A stretch of DNA of 64,000 nucleotides. It comes from Gammaproteobacteria bacterium (GTDB lineage: Bacteria > Pseudomonadota > Gammaproteobacteria > Pseudomonadales > Azotimanducaceae). The stretch lies in the NCBI GenBank assembly GCA_020832085.1, contig JAFIFJ010000028.1:1-64000 (forward strand). The letters run 5' to 3'. The notes beneath the pieces are model-generated. The model was not told the origin of the DNA. It searched no databases and was given only the letters and a program-made list of their open reading frames with translations. A program made the position numbers and the translations under genes. This document shows, piece by piece, positions 1 to 9,426 of this stretch (position 1 is its first letter; each line of letters begins with the position of its first letter).

Positions 1-190
1 GTTGCGCGCCATCCATGGCGCGCCCCGCTTCGCGGCGCACTGCGTGCGACGCATTTCGCTGTTGAGCGCCGTCCATGGCGCTCACCCTGCGGGCGCTGCG
101 CGACCTGTTTCGCTCCAGGCGAAACAGGCCAGACGAAATGCGCCCACAGTCAGCGCATCGCAAGTTTCTTCCGCGACAGCGCGAACGAAC
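1..190. repeat. Dispersed hairpin (REP/BIME-like) repeat, copy 1
   Basis: This intergenic block shares near-identical ends with 42225-42337. Positions 1-57 match 42225-42281 with one or two changes, and about 131-185 match 42288-42336. Between the shared ends this copy holds about 70 extra bases with their own hairpins, such as arms CCTGTTTCGC and GCGAAACAGG around 108-130. It also has a 9-bp-arm hairpin (GCGCGCCAT-CC-ATGGCGCGC) at its start. It may extend left of the window. It contains no plausible gene; open frames across it look like GC-rich shadows. Confidence 0.75.
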
Positions 191-262
191 GTTGTTGGCG
201 AACTCCCCCTGTTATGCTGCCGAGTGGGCCTTGCTTTGGCAGGGCACCCGGCGGCTACGACA

Positions 263-326
263 ATCGCTATCGCTATCGGTATCGCTATCGCTATCGCTAT
301 CGGTATCGGTATCGGTATCGCTATCG
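263..326. repeat. Hexanucleotide tandem repeat ATCGST, about 10.7 copies
   Basis: The unit ATCGCT or ATCGGT is repeated without interruption from 263 to 326. Units ending CT and GT are interspersed, which suggests slippage or conversion. A short GATCCC repetition follows to about 343. The tract ends 38 bp before the chosen ATG of the Dcp-like gene, so it lies in the probable promoter or leader. Because the unit is 6 bp, copy changes would not shift a reading frame. They would change spacing, or lengthen an Arg-Tyr repeat if translation started upstream. Confidence 0.9.
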
Positions 327-363
327 AACCCGATCCCGATCCCGACCAGTGGATACCAAGAAA

Positions 364-2451
364 ATGCTCCAGAGCGACGATTCCAGCTCCGTGCAGCCAT
401 CACCGAATCCCTTTTTCGAGGCAGACGCCCTGCCCTACGGGATGCCAGCCTTCGACCGCATCACCGACGAGCACTTCCGGCCCGCCATGGAACGCGGCAT
501 GGCCGAGCAGCTGCGGGAGATCGCCGCCATCGTCGGCAGCAACGAGCCGCCGACCTTTGCCAATACCATCATCGCGCTGGAACGCAGCGGCGGGCTGCTC
601 AATCGGGTCAATCGGGTGTTCGGCAATCTCAACAGCGTCGACACCAACCCCGAGCGCCGCACCATCCAGCGCGAGATGTCACCGCGACTGGCCGCACACC
701 GGGATACGATTCTGCTCGATTCGCGGCTGTTCGGTCGCATCGAAGCACTCTACGAACAGCGCGAGAGCCTCGATCTCGACCCCGAATCCCTGCGGCTGCT
801 CGAGCGCTACCATCTGGACTTCGTCCGTGCCGGCGCACGCCTGACCGAGTCGAAACAGCAGCGGTTGCGGGAGATCAACGCTGAACTGGCCGACCTCTCC
901 ACCAGCTTCAGCCAGAATGTGCTGGACGAGGTCAACGACTCAGCCCTCATCTTCCACCACGAAAACGAACTGCGTGGGCTCGATGCAGGCAGCATCCGCG
1001 CAGCGGCTGCAGAAGCCCGGGAGCGTGGTCTGGATGGTCAGTACGTGCTGCGGCTGCAGAACTTCTCCAACCCGCCGCAGCTCGTGCACCTGCATGATCG
1101 TGACGTTCGCCAGCGCCTGATGGCCGCCTCGCTGGGTCGCGGCGCCCGCGGCAACGAATTCGACAACCGGGACATCGTTGCCCGTACCTTCCGGCTCCGC
1201 GCCGAGCGCGCCGCCCTGCTGGGTTACGACAATCATGCCCATTTCGTCCTCGAGGATCAGACCGCCCGGACGGTGGCTGCCGTCAACGACCTGCATGGCA
1301 GCCTGACGCCTGCCGCCGTGGCCAATGCCCGCCGGGAAGCGGAGGCCCTGCAGGCCCTGATCAACGAAACCGAAGCCGAGCCCTTCGAACTCGCGGCCTG
1401 GGACTGGCAGTACTACGCCGAACGACTCCGCCAGCGCCGCTTCGACTTCGACGACGAGCAGATCCGGCCCTACTTCGAACTCGACAGCGTGCTCGTCAAC
1501 GGCGTGTTCTACGCCGCCGAGCGCCTCTACGGACTGACCTTCGAGGAACGCCACGACCTGCCGACCTACCACCCCGACGTGCGTGTGTTCGAGGTCTTCG
1601 ATCGCGACGGCGAGCCCCTCGCGCTGTTCCTCGGCGACTTCTACGCCCGGTCGGCCAAGCGCGGCGGCGCCTGGATGAACTCCTATGCGGTGCAATCAGA
1701 ACTGCTCGGTGGACGGCCCGTCGTCGGCAATCACCAGAACATCCCCAAGCCGCCAGCGGGAGAGCCCACGCTCATGACGCTGAGCGAGGTCACCACCATG
1801 TTCCACGAGTTCGGCCATGCCTTGCATGGCCTGTTCTCCAACGTCACCTACCCGCGCTTCGCCGCCACGGCCGTGCCCCGGGATTTCGTCGAGTATCCCG
1901 CCCAGGTCAACGAGATGTGGGCCGTCTGGCCCGAGGTGTTGGCCAACTACGCGCGCCACCATGAAACCGGTGAGCGGCTGCCCCAGGATCTGCTCGAGCG
2001 GGTGCTGGCTTCACAGCAGTTCAACGAGGGATTCCGGACCACTGAGTATTTGGCCGCTTCGATCATCGATCAGGCCTGGCACCAGCTGACTGCGGAGGAA
2101 ATCGTCGACGCCGAGGACGTGCCTGCTTTCGAGGCCGAAGCCCTGGCCGCGGCCGGTATCGACTTCGCTCCGGTACCGCCCCGCTATCGGACGCCGTACT
2201 TCTCCCACATCATGGGCGGCTACGCCTCGGGCTATTACGCCTACATCTGGAGCGAGGTTCTCGACGCCGACAGCGTGGCCTGGTTCGAGGACACCGGCGG
2301 GCTTGAACGCGCCAACGGCGATCATTTCCGCGCCACCGTGCTGTCCCGGGGCGGCAGCGTCGATGCCATGACGCTCTACCGCAGTTTCGCCAGCCGCGAA
2401 CCGGACATCAGGCACCTGCTGGAACGGCGCGGCCTGCTCGGCGAGCCGTGA
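364..2451 (+). CDS. dcp: M3 family zinc peptidase, peptidyl-dipeptidase Dcp-like
   Basis: The product is 695 aa, close to the roughly 680 aa of E. coli Dcp, and is a soluble zinc metallopeptidase that removes C-terminal dipeptides from oligopeptides. The zinc motif HEFGH is at residues 481-485. The following segment (PRDFVEYPAQVNE) supplies the third zinc ligand and resembles Dcp more than oligopeptidase A. The C-terminal HIMGGYASGYYAY substrate region is also present. The frame stays open upstream to 214 through an Arg-Tyr repeat encoded by the hexanucleotide tract. I chose ATG 364 because the family alignment begins just after it and the upstream residues are low complexity. No signal peptide is visible, so a cytoplasmic location is likely. 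The family call is firm; Dcp versus a close M3A relative is less so. Confidence 0.9.
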   Translation: MLQSDDSSSVQPSPNPFFEADALPYGMPAFDRITDEHFRPAMERGMAEQLREIAAIVGSNEPPTFANTIIALERSGGLLNRVNRVFGNLNSVDTNPERRTIQREMSPRLAAHRDTILLDSRLFGRIEALYEQRESLDLDPESLRLLERYHLDFVRAGARLTESKQQRLREINAELADLSTSFSQNVLDEVNDSALIFHHENELRGLDAGSIRAAAAEARERGLDGQYVLRLQNFSNPPQLVHLHDRDVRQRLMAASLGRGARGNEFDNRDIVARTFRLRAERAALLGYDNHAHFVLEDQTARTVAAVNDLHGSLTPAAVANARREAEALQALINETEAEPFELAAWDWQYYAERLRQRRFDFDDEQIRPYFELDSVLVNGVFYAAERLYGLTFEERHDLPTYHPDVRVFEVFDRDGEPLALFLGDFYARSAKRGGAWMNSYAVQSELLGGRPVVGNHQNIPKPPAGEPTLMTLSEVTTMFHEFGHALHGLFSNVTYPRFAATAVPRDFVEYPAQVNEMWAVWPEVLANYARHHETGERLPQDLLERVLASQQFNEGFRTTEYLAASIIDQAWHQLTAEEIVDAEDVPAFEAEALAAAGIDFAPVPPRYRTPYFSHIMGGYASGYYAYIWSEVLDADSVAWFEDTGGLERANGDHFRATVLSRGGSVDAMTLYRSFASREPDIRHLLERRGLLGEP

Positions 2452-2547
2452 TGCCCGGCAACTGGTCAAAGCGCGAGGTGACAGCCGGGACTGTGCCCGT
2501 GTACAAAGACCTTCATCCTTGAAGGCAGACGCAGAGGGCCCTTCCCC

Positions 2548-2901
2548 ATGATCATCATTTCCGCAACCCTGGACTTCGCCAGCGAGGCCGACCGCGATCG
2601 CGCCGTCGAGCTCACGACACCGATTCAGGCCGCCACCCGCGACGAGGAACCGGGGTGCCAGGCCTACTGTTTTGCACCGGACCCGGTGGTGAAGAATCGC
2701 ATCCAGGTCTATGAGCTCTGGGACGACGGGCCGACCCTGGCCGCACACTTCAAGCACGAGAACTACGAAGCCATGAAGGTGGCCCTGCAGAAGGTGGGCA
2801 TCACCGGCACTGAGAATCAGATGTACCTCATCGACGCCCATGAGCCGGTCTACGACGCCAACGGAGGCGCCCGGGAAACCTTCTTCAACGGTCGGGCCTG
2901 A
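2548..2901 (+). CDS. Antibiotic biosynthesis monooxygenase (ABM) domain protein
   Basis: This 117-aa protein has the small ABM ferredoxin-like fold pattern: an N-terminal strand (IIISATLDF), a helix, a strand with the conserved YELWDD, and a helix with AHFKHENYEA. Single-domain members include quinol monooxygenases such as YgiN, and many others are uncharacterised. The stop lies 3 bp before the start of the amidohydrolase gene, so the two are almost certainly cotranscribed and may act on the same compound. The substrate is unknown. The fold assignment is good; a catalytic role is inferred only. Confidence 0.8.
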   Translation: MIIISATLDFASEADRDRAVELTTPIQAATRDEEPGCQAYCFAPDPVVKNRIQVYELWDDGPTLAAHFKHENYEAMKVALQKVGITGTENQMYLIDAHEPVYDANGGARETFFNGRA

Positions 2902-2904
2902 GCC

Positions 2905-3906
2905 ATGGCCGTGGGACACGCCGACGCGAAGGTGATCGATCTCCACGCCCATGTGGTCCTCGAGGACGCATTCGGACTTGCCGGTCCCCATGGCCCGGAA
3001 CTGGCCCGGACCGAAGACGGCGTGCCCTACTTCCGCATCGGCAGCTACCGCATGCAGCCCATGGACTACCGCGGCACCATCTTCATGGACGTGGAGAAGC
3101 GCCTGGAACGGATGCGGGAGGCGGGCATCGATCTGCAATTGCTGTCGCCCAATCCACTGACCATGTTCCATCGCATCGAGGCGGAACACGCCATCCGCTT
3201 CTGCCGCGCCCACAACGACGCCATGGCGGAGCTGGTGGCCCGGCATCCCGATCACCTGCTCGGCGGTATCGCGCTGCCCATGCAGGACGTTCCGGCTGCG
3301 ATCGCCGAGCTCGATCGCAGCGTGAAGCAGCTCGGTCTGGTGGCTGCCTGCACGGGCACCGACTATCCGGTCACGCTGGATGCGCCGGAACTCGACGACT
3401 TCTACGCCGCTCTGGTGGACCTGGACGTGCCGCTGTTCCTGCACCCGGCATCCACGGGCGGGGCCGGTGGCCCCGATGATGCCCGCCTCGGCCGTTTCGA
3501 CTTCACGCTTCTGCTGGGCTATGCCTACGAAGAGACCCTCGCCACCGCGACTCTGATCTTCGGTGGCGTACTCGACCGGCATCCCAGGCTCGACGTCTGC
3601 GTTTCCCACGGTGGTGGCGCCATGCCGTTTCTGATCGAGCGCTTCGAGGGCATGTCGCGATTCCGCGCCTGGGCACCGGAGTCGGTCAAGGAGCATGGTT
3701 TCGCCGGCATGCTCAAGCGGCTGTGGTTCGATGCCCATGTGGATGGTGCCGCCGCCGTGGAGATGCTGGTGGAAACCGTGGGTCGGGAACGGTTGGTCTA
3801 CGGCACGAACTTCGGCGGCTGGGACGCCCCGAAGCAGGCTGACGCCCTGGCGGCCGAGCTGACCCCCAATGCCCGTCGCCTGATGCGCCTGGATCGCAGC
3901 GCGTGA
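2905..3906 (+). CDS. Amidohydrolase family protein, ACMSD-like decarboxylase or hydrolase
   Basis: This 333-aa TIM-barrel metal enzyme resembles the aminocarboxymuconate-semialdehyde decarboxylase branch (amidohydrolase family 2). Visible metal-site elements are the N-terminal HAH (H14 and H16), FLHP (H180) and SHGGG (H235). The last motif, usually GTD with a metal-binding or catalytic Asp, reads GTN (Asn302) followed by FGGWD. This may mark a subfamily rather than a dead enzyme, because an Asp follows three residues later. The gene sits 3 bp after the ABM-domain gene, which suggests a small catabolic module for an aromatic or oxo-acid compound. No substrate can be assigned. Confidence 0.8.
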   Translation: MAVGHADAKVIDLHAHVVLEDAFGLAGPHGPELARTEDGVPYFRIGSYRMQPMDYRGTIFMDVEKRLERMREAGIDLQLLSPNPLTMFHRIEAEHAIRFCRAHNDAMAELVARHPDHLLGGIALPMQDVPAAIAELDRSVKQLGLVAACTGTDYPVTLDAPELDDFYAALVDLDVPLFLHPASTGGAGGPDDARLGRFDFTLLLGYAYEETLATATLIFGGVLDRHPRLDVCVSHGGGAMPFLIERFEGMSRFRAWAPESVKEHGFAGMLKRLWFDAHVDGAAAVEMLVETVGRERLVYGTNFGGWDAPKQADALAAELTPNARRLMRLDRSA

Positions 3907-4131
3907 GGGCCTCCGTCACGAGCATCGCGCAGCCATGCGTAACCCCGGAATGCAGCGAGACGCCATGGTGAGAGATCTCCCGACGTGCTGCGCAGGGAAG
4001 CGATGGCGTGGCCTTCGATAGCAGTTGTTCAGATCGGCCCTCTGCACTGCGCTGCGGGAGCTTTCCCACAGAGGTGTCCTGATCAGCCCAGGTCGGTCAC
4101 ACTATCTCCATCGTTACCGGCCAGGTTCACC

Positions 4132-4692
4132 ATGTCCCTGCGCAATGCCCTCATCGATCCCAGCGAGCTCGCCGTATCTGAACCCCTGCGGTTGACGCCG
4201 GTATCTCCTGCCTTTGCCCGCTACCGTGTGCTGGCGCTGGCACTGCGATGGCTGGTCGCCGGGGCCGTGGCGCTGGCGACGATGCCGGATCTGGCCGAGG
4301 CTGAACCGGGCCTGGTGTTCTGGCCGCTGGGGCTCACGACCCTGGCCCTGCTGCATCTGGCTTGTGCGTGGCGCGAGGCCCGCAGCCGATCCTGGGGAAT
4401 TCGCCATCACGATCTGCTCTACGCCAGCGGTCTGATCCAGCGTCGCCTCACGGTCCTGCCCTGCAATCGCATCCAGCACGTCGAAACGGCAAGCGGCCCG
4501 CTGGAACGAAGGTTCGGACTGCTGCGTCTGACCTGCTTCACCGCGGGAGGCCTGAGTGCTGATCTGGTGGTCCGAGGGCTGATGTCTCATGACGCAGAGC
4601 GTGTGCGACAGTACCTTCTCGGCCGCATTCATGAGCTCGATGCGGATGCTGCCCCGCCCCTGGAGCACGACCCGGACCCGGCACCATCATGA
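4132..4692 (+). CDS. PH domain-containing membrane protein, YdbS-like
   Basis: This 186-aa protein has two hydrophobic segments near residues 32-78, followed by a bacterial PH (bPH2) domain marked by the turn SGLIQRRLTVLPCNRIQHVE. It resembles E. coli YdbS and Bacillus YdbS, whose function is poorly defined. ATG 4132 was chosen over an in-frame ATG at 3985 because the family begins about here and the upstream residues look non-coding. The stop overlaps the next start (ATGA at 4689-4692), so it is translationally coupled to the YdbT-like gene. The pair probably forms one membrane complex. Confidence 0.85.
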   Translation: MSLRNALIDPSELAVSEPLRLTPVSPAFARYRVLALALRWLVAGAVALATMPDLAEAEPGLVFWPLGLTTLALLHLACAWREARSRSWGIRHHDLLYASGLIQRRLTVLPCNRIQHVETASGPLERRFGLLRLTCFTAGGLSADLVVRGLMSHDAERVRQYLLGRIHELDADAAPPLEHDPDPAPS

Positions 4693-6179
4693 TCAGCGGC
4701 ACCTGGCACAGGCTGTCGCCCCTGGCCGTGGTCTACCTGTTCCTGCGTGGGACCATCGGTATCGCCAGAGAGAACCTCCCGCTGCTGTTCGGGGCCGGTG
4801 CCGGAGTGGCGCTCTTCGATGCCATCGGACTGCGCGAAGTGGCCCTCCTGGCCGCAGTCCTGCTCATCATCGGCTTCGTGGTAGCCCTGCTGCAGTACCG
4901 GCGTTTCATGTTCCGTATCGACGGCGATCTGCTGCTGGTGCGCAAAGGCATCCTCGAACAGAGTGAACTCAAGGTGCGCAGCGCCCAGATCCAGCAGGTC
5001 ATGGTCGAAGCACCCTGGCACCTGCGCGCCTTCGGTCTCGTGCGCTTCAGCGTCGATACGCCCGGCGGTGCAGCCACCGAGGTCGAGCTGCCCGGAATCC
5101 GACCCGCCACCGCAGAGGCACTGCGAAGGGCTCTGGAGCCGGAAGGGCGTGTGCTCGATCCGGCCGCCGCGCCGACTCCGAACCGGATTGCCCTGCACCG
5201 GGCGTCGGGGATCGATCTCGTGCTTCATGGTCTGGCGAACAACTACGCCTGGGTCGCGCTGGCTGCGCTGATGCCGCTGTTCCATCGCCTGAGCCGAAGC
5301 CACGAGGAACGTCTGGCGGAATTCGATCTGCCGCCCTGGCTCGAGGTCCTCCTGGAGCAGCCGTTGCTTGCTGCAGGCGGCGGCCTCGCAGCCATGCTGC
5401 TGACGCTGATGGTCGCTTCAGTGATCATCGCAGTGCTGCGATTTCATGGCTTTGTTCTGGAGCGCGATGGCGGCCGCAACATGCCCCCGCGGTTTCGCCA
5501 GACCAGCGGATGGGCCAGCAGGCGTGAACAGATTCTCAATGGCGCAAGACTGCAGGTCGTCGAACATGTGCAGACGCCCATCGGTCGCCTGCTCGGCCGC
5601 AGCCACCTGCTGTGTCGACAGATCGGCAGTGTTCAGATCGAGCAGGATCCTGGCGGCCAGCTGTTCATCATCCCTGGCCTGACCGCCCGGAAGAGTGCGG
5701 ACCTGCTTGCCGAACTCTGGTCCGGGAGAGCATCAACGGCCACCCTGGAGCGGGTGCATCTCCACTACCGCCGCATCATGTGGCTGCGCCTGACCGGGGT
5801 CGCGGCGGTCCTGCTCGGCGTCATCGCCGGACAGGTAGACGATTGGCGCTGGTGGCTGCTCATGCTGGTGTTCACGCCGCTGTTCGCCGGCCTGGCCCAC
5901 CTGCGATGGCTGAGTGTCGGCTATGCGATGCGCGATGGTTGGCTGCAGATACGCGTCGGGCTCCTCGGACGCCGCACGTCCCATTTCCCGGCCGCCAATG
6001 TCCAGCGCATCCAATTGCGGCAGAACTGGTTTCAGCGTCGCCGCAAAGTCGCGGATCTGATCCTGACCCTGGCCACCGGCCCGATCACAGTGCCCTGCCT
6101 GCCCGAGGAACGGGCCTGGGGCATGCTCGAAGACGTCCTGGAGCGGATCGAGGGACCCGTTCTGCCGGCAGTTGCCTGA
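4689..6179 (+). CDS. PH domain-containing membrane protein, YdbT-like
   Basis: This 496-aa protein has several pairs of transmembrane segments, each followed by a bPH2-type domain. The repeated turn is seen in KGILEQSELKVRSAQIQQV, in the region around LQVVEHVQTPIGRLLGRSHL, and in VGLLGRRTSHFPAANVQRIQ. The architecture matches E. coli YdbT and Bacillus YdbT. It overlaps the YdbS-like gene by 4 nt. It ends 28 bp before the converging RND gene, with no obvious terminator between them. Function in the family is unsettled; a membrane-stress or export role has been suggested for Bacillus relatives. Confidence 0.85.
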   Translation: MISGTWHRLSPLAVVYLFLRGTIGIARENLPLLFGAGAGVALFDAIGLREVALLAAVLLIIGFVVALLQYRRFMFRIDGDLLLVRKGILEQSELKVRSAQIQQVMVEAPWHLRAFGLVRFSVDTPGGAATEVELPGIRPATAEALRRALEPEGRVLDPAAAPTPNRIALHRASGIDLVLHGLANNYAWVALAALMPLFHRLSRSHEERLAEFDLPPWLEVLLEQPLLAAGGGLAAMLLTLMVASVIIAVLRFHGFVLERDGGRNMPPRFRQTSGWASRREQILNGARLQVVEHVQTPIGRLLGRSHLLCRQIGSVQIEQDPGGQLFIIPGLTARKSADLLAELWSGRASTATLERVHLHYRRIMWLRLTGVAAVLLGVIAGQVDDWRWWLLMLVFTPLFAGLAHLRWLSVGYAMRDGWLQIRVGLLGRRTSHFPAANVQRIQLRQNWFQRRRKVADLILTLATGPITVPCLPEERAWGMLEDVLERIEGPVLPAVA

Positions 6180-6207
6180 CCTCTTCTCCCCCACGCCCGG
6201 GCCGTCA

Positions 6208-9200
6208 TCAGCTCAGTGCTTTCTCCAGCCGGCCTGCTGAGCTTGATGATCCTGTCATGGTCCTGCCCGTGAGGGCTTGGCGCAGGAAGTTGGCAAACTG
6301 GTCGATGATCAGGTACATGCAGGGGACGACGAGCAGCGTGAGGAACATGGCACCAAGCAGACCGCCGACCACGGTCAGCGCCAGTGGCTGCATGATCTCC
6401 GCACCCTGACCCAGTCCCAGCGCCAGCGGCGTCATGCCCAGCACCGTGGTCAGGGTGGTCATGAGGATGGGCCGCAGGCGCACTGCCCCGGCGGCCACCA
6501 CCGCGCGGCTGACGCAGAAGCCGCGGCCTCGTCCGATCTCGATGTACTCCACCAGCAGAATGGCGTTGTTGACCACGATGCCCACCAGCAGGATCACCCC
6601 GATGAGCACCGGAGCCGACAGGGGGGTCGCCGTCAGGGTCAGCGCCAGGGCCACCCCAATCAGTGCCAGGGGTGCCGTGGCCAGGATGACCAGCGGGTTG
6701 CTCAGCCGTTCGTACTGCACCGCCAGTACCACGAACACCAGAAACAGGGCCAGCGCCACCACGGTGGTGAGTTCGCGATTGGTTTCCTCGATGGTCTCCC
6801 ATTGCCCCGAGAAGACCAGGCTGTAGCCCTCGGGAATGTCCATGTCGCGCAGCCGTGCCTGGGCTTGGGCCACCACGGTTCCCACGTCCGCCACCGCCGT
6901 GTTGACGTTGCCGGTGACGCGCTGGATCCGACTCTGATTCTCCCGCTCGATGTGGGCGGGCCCCTCGCCGAGTTCGAAGGTGGCGAGGTCCCGCAGCATG
7001 ATGGGTTCGCCGGCATCGCCCCGGAACAGAATCACGTTGCCGAGACCTTCGGCATCTGCTACGGCCGTGCGCGGCAGCCTTACCCGGATGTCATAGTCCT
7101 GGGTCCCGGTCTGGAACCGCGTCGGCACCACACCATCCACGGCGTCGCGGATGGCCCGACCCACCTCGGAAACCCGCAGGCCGAGACTGGCTGCGCGATC
7201 ACGATCGACCTGGATACGGAACAGCGGACTCTGATCCTCGCGCCCGATCTCCACACCCTCGAGGCCTGGAATGCCCCGCAGACGCCCACTCATCTCCCGA
7301 GCCAGACCCTGCAGCGTGCTCAGGTCATCACCGACGACCATCACCGCGAAGTCATCACCGGAGGTGGTGAATCGCAGCCCCTGAATCGACGGCGGACGCA
7401 CGGAAATGCGCGCTCCAGGAAGATCCAGCTGATCGAGCCTGCGCTGGGCTTCCGCCACCCAGGCCCCTGCGCTCATTTCCGGGCGCTGTCCCCTCGGCAG
7501 CAGCTGCACCGTTGAATTCATGGTGCCTGGACGCTCGTTGATGACGCCGCCGCCGAGGTGACCGCCGACCAGGGTGAAGCGGGATTCCACATGGGGCATG
7601 TCCCGGATCACCGCTTCCACCTGCCGGGCGGCGGCGTTCGTCTCGGCAGGTGGCGTGCCACGGGGCAGCACCATGCGCACGCTGACACCGCCGTCGTCCA
7701 CCTGGGGCAGAAACTCGTTCCCGAGCCCGTCCGCCAGCCGCAGGCTGCCCGCGAGAGCCAGCATGGCCACCCCGATGACCAGCCAGCGGAATCGCAGGAT
7801 CCGCGGCAGCATTCCCCGGTATCCGCGACGCAGGGCGAGGATGCCGCGGTTGAACGCGCGCAGCGGCAGGGATCGCTCGAGACCGCTTTCGAAGCGCAGG
7901 TGACCCAGCAGCGCCGCCAGCATGGGCACCAGGGTCAGGGCTGCCAGCAGCGTCGCGATGATGGCAAAGGAGATGGTGAAAATCAGATCCCGGAAGATCA
8001 GCGCCGCCATACCCGAGATCAGCAGCAGGGGCAGGACTGCGGCCAGGTTGGTCAGGGTCCCTGCCGTGATGGCCGACGCCACTTCCCTGGCTCCGTCATG
8101 GGCGGCCTGCTCCGCGGGCTTGCCGAGCTGTTCTTTGTGTCGATAGATGTTCTCCAGCATGACGATGGCATTGTCGAGCAGCAGCCCGACGCCCAGGGCG
8201 AGGCCGCCCAAGCTGATGATGTTCAGGGTCAGGCCGCTCACGCCCATGAGCGCGAACGTAGCCATCAGCGCGATGGGAATGGAGACTCCGATGATCAGGC
8301 TCTTGCGGAAGCTGCCCAGGAAAAGCAGCACCAGCAGCATGGCCAGGGCACCCCCCAATCAGCGCGGCCGAAGCGACGCTGCGCAACGCACCGCGGATGA
8401 AAAAGGATTGATCCGTGATCGCTTCGAACTCGATGTCATCGGGGATGAATCCGGATCTCCGCAGCCGCTGCACGGTGGCATTGATGGCGTCCGTCACCGC
8501 CACGGTATTGGCCTGAGGAAGCTTGAAGGCGGCCAGCTGGGTGGCCGGTGTATCGCCGAGGCGCACGAACAGGCGCTGCTCGCGGTGGCCGTCGCGCACC
8601 TCGGCCACCTCGTCGAGACGGATCCGCGCTTCGCCGCGGCCAGGCAGGGTCAGCATCATCGATGCGACGTCGGCTGCGGAGGTGAACAGGCCATCGGTCT
8701 TGGCCATGACGTCGAAGGTGGAGGACGTCAGCCAGCCACCGGCAATGTCCACGTTCTCCTGGGCCAGCGCATCCGCCACAGCAGCCAGGGTGAGGCCGTA
8801 GGAACGCAGGCGATCCTGGTCGACGATGACCGCCATCTCCCTGACCATGCCGCCAGCCGCCTGGACGCTGGAGACTCCCTCGATGGCGATGATCTGGGGG
8901 GCGAGCTGATTCTCGAGCCAGTCGTGAACCTCCACCTCGGAGCGCAGCCGGGAAGTGAAGCCTGCCAGCCAGACCGGATCCTGGGCCGGATCGAACTTGT
9001 ACAGCCGGGGCGGGTCGATGTCCTGGGGCAACTGAGTTCGTGCCAGTTCCAGGAAGCGGGAGGCATCCTGCAGCGCCACGTCGAGGTTGGTGCCGTAGGA
9101 GAAACGCAGGTTGACGTTGGTGCGACCCTCCGAGGCGCGGCTGTCGATGCTGACCAGGTTCTCCACCGCCGCCAGGTTGCGTTCCAGCACCCGCGTCACC

Positions 9201-9424
9201 TGCTCCTCCATCACCTCCGGGGCCACCCCGGGGTAGTTGACGGTAACCCGGATCAGGGGAAACTCGACTTGCGGCAGCAGGTCGATGGGAAGCCGATCGA
9301 TGAAGAACAGCCCCAGGACGAAGACCACCGAGGCCATGGCCAGGGTGCCCACGGGGCGGCGGATGGCGCCGTTGACGAAACCGCCCGCCGATCGCTGCCC
9401 TTGCTCCTGCACTTGCTCAGCCAT
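6208..9424 (-). pseudogene. RND efflux permease (HAE1/AcrB-type), broken by a +1 frameshift
   Basis: Two abutting reading frames together make one RND permease of about 1071 aa, the normal family length. The N-terminal part (9424 to about 8351) has the first transmembrane helix, porter domain and DxDxx loop regions. The C-terminal part carries the remaining membrane helices, including LLLDNAIVMLENI, and the second porter repeat. The break is at a run of six Cs on the plus strand (8351-8356). With five Gs the minus frame would read IGGALAMLLVLLFLGS, exactly the expected TM2 start. ATG 9424 lies 2 nt after the adaptor stop and follows GGGAG. Everything else is intact, so this is either a very recent inactivation or a homopolymer sequencing error. 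Substrate is unknown. Confidence 0.85.
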
Positions 9425-9426
9425 GC

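Noticed and set aside
214-363. N-terminal extension of the Dcp-like protein with an Arg-Tyr repeat
   Set aside because: It is encoded mostly by the hexanucleotide tract, has no counterpart in the family, and a normal start exists at 364.
4050-4085. Fragment resembling the GTGGGAG repeat between the amidohydrolase and PH genes
   Set aside because: Only about 12 bases match (TCCCACAGAG region) and no hairpin is complete, so it was not listed as a repeat copy.
8351-8356. Programmed ribosomal frameshift in the RND permease
   Set aside because: A +1 shift at GGG-GGG-T is not a known programmed site, and no stimulatory structure or Shine-Dalgarno-like element was seen. A mutation or sequencing error is simpler.
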